A DNA stretch of 64,000 bases from Desulfallas sp. Bu1-1 (GTDB lineage: Bacteria; Bacillota; Desulfotomaculia; Desulfotomaculales; Desulfallaceae). The notes beneath the pieces were generated by a model. The model did not search any database. It saw only the letters and a list, made by a program, of their open reading frames with translations, and was not told where the DNA came from. The DNA lies in assembly GCF_015594625.1 (NCBI RefSeq), contig NZ_JADNRQ010000001.1:186001-250000 (forward strand), written 5' to 3'. The translations under genes were made by a program, and so were the position numbers. The first letter of the stretch is position 1. Each line of letters starts with the position of its first letter. Positions 20,008-27,196 of this stretch are shown piece after piece.

Positions 20008-21264
20008 GTGAAGAACCTGGTCATCCGGGGCGGCAGGCCCCTTAACGGCAGCGTGCGGGTCAGCGGTTCCAAGAACGCCGTGCTGCCCATTATCGCCGCC
20101 TGCCTGCTTCCCGTTACTCCGTGCACCCTGGAAGATATACCGGACCTGGTCGACGTGCACACAATCTGCCTGGTGCTGGAGCACCTGGGCGCCAGGATTG
20201 ATCGCAGCGGCAGCACCCTGGTGATTCATCCTCCGGAAAGACCTTGCACGGAGGCTCCCTACGAAATTGTGCGCCGGATGAGGGCCTCCTTCCTGGTGAT
20301 GGGGCCGCTGCTGGCTCGCACGGGACAAGCGACCATATCATTGCCCGGGGGCTGCGCCATCGGCAGCAGGCCCGTGGATTTGCACCTGAAGGGATTCCAC
20401 ACGCTGGGCGCGCGCATCGAGCACGGCTACGGCAGCGTGCGGGCCGAAGTGGGCCCCAACGGCCTGCGGGGCAACCGGATTTACCTGGATTTTCCCAGCG
20501 TCGGGGCGACCGAAAACATCATCATGGCCGCCGTGTTGGCGGAAGGGCAAACAATTATCGAAAACGCCGCCGAAGAGCCCGAAGTGGTGGACCTGGCCAA
20601 CTTTTTAAACGCCATGGGCGCGCAAATCAAGGGCGCCGGAACCAAGGTGATCAGGATCAACGGCGTAAAAGAACTGCACGGAGTCACCCACCCGGTGATA
20701 CCGGACCGCATCGAAGCGGGCACCTTCCTGCTGGCCGGAGCCATCACCGGCGGAAATGTGCTTGTGCAAAACGTTATCCTGGACCACGTCAAGCCCGTGG
20801 TGGCTAAATTGAATGAAATGGGCATCATGGTTTACGAGGAATCCGAAGGGCTGCGGGTCACCGGCCGGGACGAGTACCGGGCCGTCGACGTCAAGACCAT
20901 GCCTTACCCCGGCTTTCCCACGGACATGCAGCCCCAGATGATGGCGCTGATGACCGGGGCCAGGGGTACGGGAATTATTACCGAGACCGTATTCGAAAAC
21001 CGCTTCATGCACGTGAGCGAATTGAGGCGCATGGGGGCGAAAATTAAAACGGTGGGCCGCAACGCCGTTGTCCAGGGACCGGCCGGGCTGAGCGGCGCGC
21101 CCGTCAAGGCCACCGACCTGCGGGCCGGGGCCGCCCTGGTGCTGGCCGGCCTGCGCGCCGGGGGGGAAACCGTGGTGGGCAACGTCCACCACATCGAGCG
21201 GGGCTACGAGCGCCTGGTGGAAAAACTGCGGGGCCTGGGGGCGGAAATAGAAGAGGTGGTTTAA
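20008..21264 (+). CDS. murA: UDP-N-acetylglucosamine 1-carboxyvinyltransferase
   Basis: 418 residues, the first committed enzyme of peptidoglycan synthesis: transfer of enolpyruvate from PEP to UDP-GlcNAc in the cytoplasm. The opening [12 protein letters not shown] with the conserved Lys-Asn and the loop [14 protein letters not shown] with the catalytic (fosfomycin-reactive) cysteine are intact. The GTG at 20008 is preceded by GGGAGG. Position between atpC and spoIID resembles the Bacillus murAA locus. Confidence 0.95.
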   Translation: MKNLVIRGGRPLNGSVRVSGSKNAVLPIIAACLLPVTPCTLEDIPDLVDVHTICLVLEHLGARIDRSGSTLVIHPPERPCTEAPYEIVRRMRASFLVMGPLLARTGQATISLPGGCAIGSRPVDLHLKGFHTLGARIEHGYGSVRAEVGPNGLRGNRIYLDFPSVGATENIIMAAVLAEGQTIIENAAEEPEVVDLANFLNAMGAQIKGAGTKVIRINGVKELHGVTHPVIPDRIEAGTFLLAGAITGGNVLVQNVILDHVKPVVAKLNEMGIMVYEESEGLRVTGRDEYRAVDVKTMPYPGFPTDMQPQMMALMTGARGTGIITETVFENRFMHVSELRRMGAKIKTVGRNAVVQGPAGLSGAPVKATDLRAGAALVLAGLRAGGETVVGNVHHIERGYERLVEKLRGLGAEIEEVV

Positions 21265-21277
21265 CTGCATAAACATA

Positions 21278-21308
21278 ACAGCGGTAGGCGATCCGGTGGA
21301 TTTCCGGA
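21278..21308. repeat. 31-base repeat, copy 1 (partner at 25184-25214)
   Basis: Begins ACAGCGGTAGGCGATCC and continues GGTGGATTTCCGGA. It matches 25184-25214 in 28 of 31 bases. Both copies are in the same orientation just after murA and mbl respectively. Confidence 0.6.
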
Positions 21309-21346
21309 ACGAATGGAGCACCAACACCGGCCTTTTTAAATTGGCA

Positions 21347-21377
21347 CCTTGTGCGCTCTTTGCGGATAGGTTATAAT
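21347..21377 (+). promoter_or_regulatory. Orphan promoter with perfect TATAAT
   Basis: A weak TTGTGC and a perfect TATAAT (about 21371-21376) separated by 17 bases. It now reads only into a truncated reading frame and the antisense end of the next gene. Confidence 0.45.
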
Positions 21378-21405
21378 AAAGTTAAAACATGGTAATGAGG
21401 TGCGT

Positions 21406-21513
21406 TTGAATGAGCGAAACATTTTGATTTATGCAAAACGGCTGCAGGCTATTTCCAGGCGCCGGCTTCCCGGAAAAGCCTGGCCGCCCACAGGAACGCG
21501 TTCTCATAAATAA
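21406..21513 (+). pseudogene. Possible 5' remnant of a Nudix hydrolase gene
   Basis: TTG 21406, behind GAGGTG, opens a frame beginning LNERNILIYAKRLQAIS. This resembles the N-terminal domain of a subgroup of Nudix hydrolases (pattern 'AKRLQAIAQTGLTY'). After about residue 17 the likeness stops abruptly, next to the end of the antisense gene at 21449, and the frame closes at 21513. The intact promoter upstream supports a gene cut short by an insertion. The match is from memory and short. Confidence 0.35.
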
Positions 21514-21970
21514 CATCCTGATTCATTGGCTCCAACATGGCCACCTGCCTGATTCTCTCATGCACCTGATCCAGGTCCACCAGTTCCACGGGCAAGCCCT
21601 CTTTTCTTGCAGCATCTACGGTTTCGGTAACAAATCTGTTAGGCCGCAAGAAACACCAGATTTCATAAACCAACCGGTGTTCCATTTCCCACTGAGATTC
21701 CATAAATTTGACAAAGCGCTGCAATTCGTCAATTTTCCTTCTTACCCGGCGCAACCTCGTTTGGGGTTTTTCTTTTTCCGCGAAGTGATAAGTGCTTGAG
21801 AAATCCATGCCGTAAATTTCTCCCGGTTTATGGGCAAAAGCCACTACCGGCATAAAGTTTTCCCCCGGCTTGTCCAGGCTGACCGAACAACCCTTGACCA
21901 ATTCGTAGTAAGCAAGGATAAACCCCCGCTCGATATCGGCTTTTAAAAATTTGTTCAACCTTTTTGCCAA
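21449..21970 (-). CDS. Hypothetical protein, 173 residues
   Basis: I do not recognise the family. The protein is soluble, basic at the N-terminus (MAKRLNKFLKADIERGFILAYY) and probably mixed alpha/beta, with a charged helix RLRRVRRKIDELQRFVKFM. It starts at TTG with GGGGTGA upstream. It points against its neighbours between murA and spoIID and looks inserted, because it adjoins a truncated gene start. Confidence 0.55.
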   Translation of the reverse strand: MAKRLNKFLKADIERGFILAYYELVKGCSVSLDKPGENFMPVVAFAHKPGEIYGMDFSSTYHFAEKEKPQTRLRRVRRKIDELQRFVKFMESQWEMEHRLVYEIWCFLRPNRFVTETVDAARKEGLPVELVDLDQVHERIRQVAMLEPMNQDVIYENAFLWAARLFREAGAWK

Positions 21971-22165
21971 TCTACTTCACCCCGTTACTCCCATATAACA
22001 AAAATTACTTTTACTGAAGCAGTATTCATATCTTACTGGTTTTGTGTCTATAATAACTACACCTAAACTATATACCAGGTGCCCTGTTCTTTCAAGCTCA
22101 AGCACTCGGCGCTTACCCCGTTATGGCCCCGGAAAAAGTTTAAGCCTCACCCCGAAAGGAAATAA

Positions 22166-22198
22166 TAGGTAATAATTGCCTGTTGCGAGGCATATAAT
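22166..22198 (+). promoter_or_regulatory. Sigma-E-like promoter of spoIID
   Basis: The -10 element CATATAAT (22191-22198) followed by GT is the same as that before spoIIID (23564-23571). An AT-rich AATAATA/TAATAAT segment lies about 14 bases upstream. In Bacillus both genes belong to the mother-cell sigma-E regulon, whose -10 consensus is CATACAAT. Confidence 0.5.
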
Positions 22199-22230
22199 GT
22201 TGGAACAGGCGTTATAAAGGGTGAAGGCTT

Positions 22231-23199
22231 ATGCGTAGAATTTTTCTTATTACCTTGATCCTGGCGCTGCTGCTGGCCCTGGGGCTGCCCTGGGTGGTCG
22301 ACCGTATAATGGAGATGCCCGTGCGGGACGAGGGCACCATTGTGCGCCTGTACAGGCACGCCACCGGCGAGGTTGAACTGATTCCGCTGGAGGATTACGT
22401 CACCGGCGTGGTGGCCGCCGAAATGCCCGCCGAATTCCCCTCCCAGGCGCTCATGGCCCAGGCGGTGGCGGCCCGGACCTACATATACAAGCGCATGGTG
22501 GCCGGCGGCGTGATGAACAATAGCCACCCGGGCGCCGACACCTGTGACGATCCAAACCACGCCCAGGCCTGGATTTCCCGGGAGGAAATGAAAAAACGCT
22601 GGGGTACGGTCAATTACTACCGCTATTACTATAAAATTCGCATGGCTGTGGACGATACGGCGGGTGAAATCATCACTTACCGGGGCCAGCCCATCGACCC
22701 GGTATTCCACGCATCCTGCGGCGGGCGCACGGAAAATTCCGAAGATGTATGGAAATTCGAGGTCCCATATTTGCGCAGCGTGGCCTGCCCCTACGACGCC
22801 GATCCGGAACCGGAGCGGCAGGTAACCCTCACCCTGGGCGGGGTGGAAAAAGCCCTGGGCGTCGATCTGCACGCGGTAGCGGTTTCCACGGGCAGCAATA
22901 AGATGATCCGGGTTATGGAGAGCACCTCCACCGGCCGCCCCAAAACGCTGCTGGTGGGGGACAAGCCCTTGCCCGCCACGGAGGTAAGGCAAAAGCTGAA
23001 CCTGCGCTCCACCAACTTTACCTGGCAGCTCAAGGACGACAAAATCACTTTCAAAACGATCGGATACGGTCACGGGGTGGGCATGTGCCAGTACGGCGCC
23101 AAGGGCATGGCGGAGCACGGTTACGATTACCGGCAGATCCTGAAGCATTATTATACCGGCGTCAGTATTCAGAATTTGTACCGGGTGTTGAAAGATTGA
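22231..23199 (+). CDS. spoIID: Stage II sporulation protein D
   Basis: 322 residues. An N-terminal membrane anchor (residues 4-22) is followed by the SpoIID/LytB domain: LEDYVTGVVAAEMPAEFPSQALMAQAVAARTY, HASCGGRTENSE and the C-terminal GYGHGVGMCQYGAKGMAEHG. SpoIID is a lytic transglycosylase that thins septal peptidoglycan during engulfment, acting with SpoIIM and SpoIIP. The gene order murA-spoIID-spoIIID-mbl is conserved in spore formers. Confidence 0.93.
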   Translation: MRRIFLITLILALLLALGLPWVVDRIMEMPVRDEGTIVRLYRHATGEVELIPLEDYVTGVVAAEMPAEFPSQALMAQAVAARTYIYKRMVAGGVMNNSHPGADTCDDPNHAQAWISREEMKKRWGTVNYYRYYYKIRMAVDDTAGEIITYRGQPIDPVFHASCGGRTENSEDVWKFEVPYLRSVACPYDADPEPERQVTLTLGGVEKALGVDLHAVAVSTGSNKMIRVMESTSTGRPKTLLVGDKPLPATEVRQKLNLRSTNFTWQLKDDKITFKTIGYGHGVGMCQYGAKGMAEHGYDYRQILKHYYTGVSIQNLYRVLKD

Positions 23200-23311
23200 A
23201 ACTCCCGTTTGCACTAAAAACGGTGCTTCATTTCCCAAAACTAAAATATCTTTAATTACCACACTGCTTGGCCGCGCAAGATATAAAAAGGGAGAATTAA
23301 ATCGAATAAAC

Positions 23312-23369
23312 GGGCCACAATAAATTTATCTCCGGTAAAATTAAAAAGGAGGATAAATTTATGTGGCCC
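23312..23369 (+). promoter_or_regulatory. 18-bp hairpin enclosing a ribosome site and start codon
   Basis: GGGCCACAATAAATTTATC (23312-23330) pairs with GATAAATTTATGTGGCCC (23352-23369) with a single bulged A. The 21-base loop contains AAAAAGGAG, while the last G of the ribosome site and the ATG at 23361 lie in the 3' arm. In the folded RNA the start codon of the following small gene would be buried. Confidence 0.7.
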
Positions 23370-23492
23370 TTTGGCAAAAGATTGCGGGATATCGACCCCC
23401 TGGAAAAGTACCGCGAGTGGCTGAGGCGCTGGCTGCTTGGTATTGATCCTTATATTCAAATGAAATTAATGCGGGTTCTATTTTGCGATTAA
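23361..23492 (+). CDS. Putative 43-residue peptide, start codon in hairpin
   Basis: ATG 23361 to TAA 23492 encodes MWPFGKRLRDIDPLEKYREW and continues with a Trp-Leu-rich amphipathic stretch (LRRWLLGIDPY). An ideal AAGGAGG lies eight bases ahead. No family is recognised. Where related spore formers often have a spoIIQ/M23 peptidase gene between spoIID and spoIIID, only this reading frame is present. It could be a genuine small protein, a truncated gene or chance coding beside an inverted repeat; the ribosome site argues for translation. Confidence 0.45.
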   Translation: MWPFGKRLRDIDPLEKYREWLRRWLLGIDPYIQMKLMRVLFCD

Positions 23493-23550
23493 TGTTAAAC
23501 AACTTATCCTGAATTTTCTTAGAAAGTTCAAAAGCATTTCTACCCTCCCC

Positions 23551-23571
23551 CTGCATATAATGTACAAATGC
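23551..23571 (+). promoter_or_regulatory. Sigma-E-like promoter of spoIIID
   Basis: GCATTTC, 13 bases and CATATAAT (23564-23571), 16 bases ahead of the spoIIID start. The -10 is identical to that before spoIID, including the following GT. Confidence 0.5.
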
Positions 23572-23587
23572 CCGGGGAGGTAAGGCA

Positions 23588-23839
23588 ATGCAGGAGTACA
23601 TCCAAAAGCGAGTTCTGGAAATCTGCACCTACATCCTGGAAACCCAGGCCACCGTGCGCCAGGCCGCGCAGGTGTTCGGAGTAAGCAAAAGCACGGTACA
23701 TAAGGACATGACGGAGAGGCTGCCGTCGCTGAACAAGGAACTTGCCAACCAGGTAAAGAAAGTACTGGATTTCAATAAATCGGAACGACACCTGCGCGGG
23801 GGAGAAGCCACCAGAAAAAAATATCGTCAAAATAACTAA
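23588..23839 (+). CDS. spoIIID: Stage III sporulation protein D, transcriptional regulator
   Basis: 83 residues, the usual size. The helix-turn-helix (TVRQAAQVFGVSKSTVHKDMTERL) and the basic tail (GGEATRKKY) are those of SpoIIID, the mother-cell DNA-binding protein that switches sigma-E genes and helps turn on sigma-K. GGGGAGGTAAGGC precedes the ATG. Confidence 0.95.
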   Translation: MQEYIQKRVLEICTYILETQATVRQAAQVFGVSKSTVHKDMTERLPSLNKELANQVKKVLDFNKSERHLRGGEATRKKYRQNN

Positions 23840-23920
23840 CAAAAATAGCAGAACTTGGAGGAATTTGTCCCAACAAGTAGAAATAATCAACGTCAGCCTG
23901 CCCAATAGTTAATAATACCA

Positions 23921-23948
23921 ACGACCAACGACTAACGACTAACGACCA
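23921..23948. repeat. Four tandem copies of the heptamer ACGACYA
   Basis: ACGACCA-ACGACTA-ACGACTA-ACGACCA, about 45 bases upstream of mbl. It may be slippage-derived; a regulatory role is unknown. Confidence 0.7.
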
Positions 23949-23992
23949 AAAGGGCAGGCACCTGCGAAACAATCCTGAAAGGGGACAAGTTC

Positions 23993-25051
23993 ATGTTCCG
24001 CATGAGTACCGACATTGCGATTGACCTGGGCACAGCCAATATAATTGTATATGTGAAGGGAAGAGGTATAGTATTAAGGGAGCCGTCGGTGGTGGCAATC
24101 GATAAAAACTCGGGTAAAGTAATCGCGGTGGGCTCGGAGGCCAGGCGCATGCTGGGCCGCACCCCGGGCAACATTGTGGCCACCCGCCCCCTGCGCGACG
24201 GGGTGATTGCCGATTACGACGTCACGGAAAAAATGCTGCGCTACTTTATTGATAAAGCCAACGGAAAAAGATTGCTTTTCAAACCACGGGTGATGGTATG
24301 CATACCCGCCAATGTCACCGGGGTGGAGGAACGGGCGGTAAAACAGGCCGCAATTCAGGCGGGCGCCAGCCAGGCTTTTGTGATCGAGGAACCCCTGGCC
24401 GCGGCGCTGGGCGCCGGGCTTGACATCTCCCAGCCCGGCGGAACCATGGTGGTGGACATCGGCGGCGGAACTACCGACGTGGCCGTGCTCTCCCTGGGGG
24501 GTATCGTGATCAGCCGGTCCCTCCGGGTGGGCGGTGACAAATTTGATGAAGCCATTGTAAAATACGTTCGCCGGGAACTCAGCCTGGCCATTGGCGAGCG
24601 CACCGCCGAGGAAATCAAAATGGAGATAGCCAACGCCTACCCCGACGGCAGCGCGCCGGCCCGGATGCAGGTGAGGGGCCGGGACCTGGTGGACGGGCTG
24701 CCCAAGGAAATAACCATTACCAGCGATCACATCCATGAAGCGATTAGTGACAACCTTGCCCTGATCGTGAGCACGGTCAAAGAAGTGCTGGAACAAACGC
24801 CGCCGGAACTGGCCGCGGACATCGTGGACAAGGGTATCGTGCTCACCGGCGGCGGGGCGCTGCTGCACGGCCTCGACACGCTGCTGGCCAGGGAAACCGG
24901 GCTGAACGTTTTCGTGGCCGAAGACCCGCTCTCCTGCGTGGCCATCGGCACCGGCAGGGCGCTGACCATGCTCAACGTGCTGAACGCCCAGCACAAGCGG
25001 CGGTTGATCAGCAAAGCGGTCAGGCAAAAATTAACGACGGCTGATAGATAA
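23993..25051 (+). CDS. mbl: MreB/Mbl rod-shape actin homologue
   Basis: 352 residues. The actin-fold phosphate loops are visible as IAIDLGTANIIVYVKGRGIV and MVVDIGGGTTDVAVLSLGG, and the adenosine motif as GIVLTGGGALLHGLD. The protein polymerises under the membrane and directs elongation-phase wall synthesis. ATG 23993 has AAAGGGGA seven bases upstream. The name mbl follows the spoIIID-mbl order of Bacillus; mreB would be equally valid by sequence. Confidence 0.9.
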   Translation: MFRMSTDIAIDLGTANIIVYVKGRGIVLREPSVVAIDKNSGKVIAVGSEARRMLGRTPGNIVATRPLRDGVIADYDVTEKMLRYFIDKANGKRLLFKPRVMVCIPANVTGVEERAVKQAAIQAGASQAFVIEEPLAAALGAGLDISQPGGTMVVDIGGGTTDVAVLSLGGIVISRSLRVGGDKFDEAIVKYVRRELSLAIGERTAEEIKMEIANAYPDGSAPARMQVRGRDLVDGLPKEITITSDHIHEAISDNLALIVSTVKEVLEQTPPELAADIVDKGIVLTGGGALLHGLDTLLARETGLNVFVAEDPLSCVAIGTGRALTMLNVLNAQHKRRLISKAVRQKLTTADR

Positions 25052-25055
25052 AAAA

Positions 25056-25106
25056 GGGACAGGCTATTTTTCGCTTTTTGAAAAGATGCCTGTCCCTATT
25101 TTTTTT
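25056..25106 (+). terminator. Intrinsic terminator after mbl
   Basis: GGGACAGGC and GCCTGTCCC form a perfect nine-base-pair stem followed by A and eight T. Confidence 0.85.
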
Positions 25107-25183
25107 GTGCATATAGCCGGAACAAAACAAAAAAAACAAACGTCTATAACAAAAACAATTGTGAGTTAACCGCAAAAAAAACT

Positions 25184-25214
25184 ACAGCGGCAGGCGATCC
25201 GGCGGATTTCTGGA
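25184..25214. repeat. 31-base repeat, copy 2 (partner at 21278-21308)
   Basis: Begins ACAGCGGCAGGCGATCC and continues GGCGGATTTCTGGA; 28 of 31 bases match the copy behind murA. Confidence 0.6.
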
Positions 25215-25370
25215 GAAGTGAGACACTGGATGCGGTCCCTGGCCCGTCATATCCCCAAGCTATGCCCCCTTAGCGTTGTGAAAGTAGTGGTTTGGCACTA
25301 TTTTGCAAGGGTTAACTACAAACATCTTGCGAGGAAGCTACAGTTATTTTTTTTGGGAGGTTGTGCTATT

Positions 25371-27080
25371 GTGAATGTTTTTAAGAAATGGACATTAATT
25401 ATGATTTTTTTAGTGGGCTATCCCGGCATTGCCCTGGCCAACCCGCAAGCAAACAGTGTTGAAATGAAACTGGGGGATACCAACTATTATGTTGATGGAC
25501 AGGCGCATGAGATGCAAATAGCTCCAACTGTCCATGAAGGGGTTACTATGGTGCCCCTGCGTGTAATTTCCGAAATTTTTGGGGGTACTGTTTCCTGGGA
25601 ACAGTATACCGGTATTGTTAACCTAAAGATGAATGAAAAACAATCTATACAAATTGATACGCATAATAATATAGCCTATATTAACGGCACCTCAAGCACT
25701 ACTGATATTGTAACATTGATACAAGACGGTACTACAATGGTTCCTTTGCGATTTCTGGCGCAAAACCTGAATTATCAAGTAAATTATAATACAAATACAA
25801 AAGAAATCCAGATTAAAAAATTACCTCCTCCCAATCAGCGTCCCGTTGCTTTGTTTAAATTGCCAAAAGATACATATGCCCAGGGCGAAACGATAGCATA
25901 TGAAGATGAAAGCTACGATCCCGACGGCGATGCAATTATTGAAAGAAAATGGGAAGGCCGGGAAAACGCATATTTTAAACAGGGTGAATACAAAGTATCC
26001 CTGACGGTCAAGGACAGCAACGGCGCCTGGAGTGAACCCTATAGCCAGATTATTAAAATTACCGACCAGGTGGAAATGGATCAACTGGCATATTATTTTA
26101 ACCACCCTGTCCTTGGCAAGGCTCTGGATGTCTCTCATCTACCGGTGCTGGAAATGAAAATATTAAGCCGGGTGGTAACCATGAAGAAAGAAAGTGTAAT
26201 TATTAGTAATTGCCCGGAAACATTTACAAGAGACGGTGTTCTGTACAGAGATGAGGTTACGGGTAACAACCGGATCCTTTATCACCACCTTAACGGCGCA
26301 AACCAGCCCAAAAGTGTCTATTTACTGGCGATCAATAACGGCTCCAGGCCTGCCACGCTTTGGGTAAAAAGACAAGGTATGGCGGGTCCGTCAAACCCAA
26401 TGGATGTGGGCCGTTTGGCTGCCTACAATTTTTTGGGGTTTGATCAATCCGATTCATATTCCTTGGAACTGCAGCCGGGGGAAAAAATTATATTAAACAA
26501 GGATGCTAATAACCCAATAAAGCCCGGGCAGACCGTGCACGGGATTTTTGATGTTAGTTCGGACAGCTATTTAACCTTTGCCATCGTTGCCGTAGGGAAA
26601 CAAGACCCCATAAATGATTATGAACAGCTACCTGTGCTTCCCCGGGATCAAACCCATACGAGAGGCACCTTTCAACTGCCCAGCCGAAACATGACTGTGA
26701 AAATACCTGATTTTAATCAACAGCCCTCAAGGATTGTTATAGCGGACGGGAAGGATGATGCATTCCTTTACGGCAAGGATGTGACCAGCGGCCAAAATGT
26801 ACTTTATACAAGAAATCCCGGTAACTATGGAGTGGTATACAGCATAACCATAGAGTCCCAACAAAGGGTTGCCCTATTGCTAAACCCCCGGGGGGGCGTT
26901 TTTGCCGGGGCGGGCAGTTGGGACGGAAAGCCATTTTATATACCAGACAGCGGTATATTGCAGCCAAAAACAGAAGCTGCTCTCCTGGGTATTCTCGAAC
27001 CGGGCAAGCGTAAAGTTTTGCAATTCATTCCTCCTGCCGGATCATATCTGCCCGTAAATATAATATGTATTCCTTTTTAA
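25371..27080 (+). CDS. Secreted surface protein, CuAO-N stalk and PKD-like domains
   Basis: 569 residues from GTG 25371 (GGGAGG at 25355-25360). A signal peptide (about 1-24, ending GIALANP) is followed by a copper-amine-oxidase N-terminal 'stalk' domain (about 45-145: APTVHEGVTMVPLRVISEIFGGTVSW and a second MVPLRFLAQNL half), then a PKD-like segment (YDPDGDAIIERKWEGRENAYFKQGEYKVSLTVKD). The C-terminal 350 residues are beta-rich and unrecognised. The stalk domain occurs on cell-wall-associated proteins of Firmicutes and has no oxidase activity by itself. An upstream in-frame ATG at 25218 would bury the signal peptide and is rejected. AT-rich compared with the mbl side. Confidence 0.75.
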   Translation: MNVFKKWTLIMIFLVGYPGIALANPQANSVEMKLGDTNYYVDGQAHEMQIAPTVHEGVTMVPLRVISEIFGGTVSWEQYTGIVNLKMNEKQSIQIDTHNNIAYINGTSSTTDIVTLIQDGTTMVPLRFLAQNLNYQVNYNTNTKEIQIKKLPPPNQRPVALFKLPKDTYAQGETIAYEDESYDPDGDAIIERKWEGRENAYFKQGEYKVSLTVKDSNGAWSEPYSQIIKITDQVEMDQLAYYFNHPVLGKALDVSHLPVLEMKILSRVVTMKKESVIISNCPETFTRDGVLYRDEVTGNNRILYHHLNGANQPKSVYLLAINNGSRPATLWVKRQGMAGPSNPMDVGRLAAYNFLGFDQSDSYSLELQPGEKIILNKDANNPIKPGQTVHGIFDVSSDSYLTFAIVAVGKQDPINDYEQLPVLPRDQTHTRGTFQLPSRNMTVKIPDFNQQPSRIVIADGKDDAFLYGKDVTSGQNVLYTRNPGNYGVVYSITIESQQRVALLLNPRGGVFAGAGSWDGKPFYIPDSGILQPKTEAALLGILEPGKRKVLQFIPPAGSYLPVNIICIPF

Positions 27081-27196
27081 AAAAAGTTAGTTAATTATAT
27101 TAAATATTAACTGATTTAATAAAAGGATTTACAGCATAAATTATAGAAAATGAAACAAGTATAGCGATTTATGGAGAAAATAATAGCCGGAAAGGG

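Noticed and set aside
25292-25306. TGGCAC...TTGCA resembling a sigma-54 promoter before the stalk-domain gene
   Set aside because: The spacer is four bases rather than five; sigma-54 does not tolerate this change of spacing.
25218-25370. N-terminal extension of the stalk-domain protein from ATG 25218
   Set aside because: It would place 51 residues before a clear signal peptide and has no ribosome site, whereas GTG 25371 has GGGAGG.
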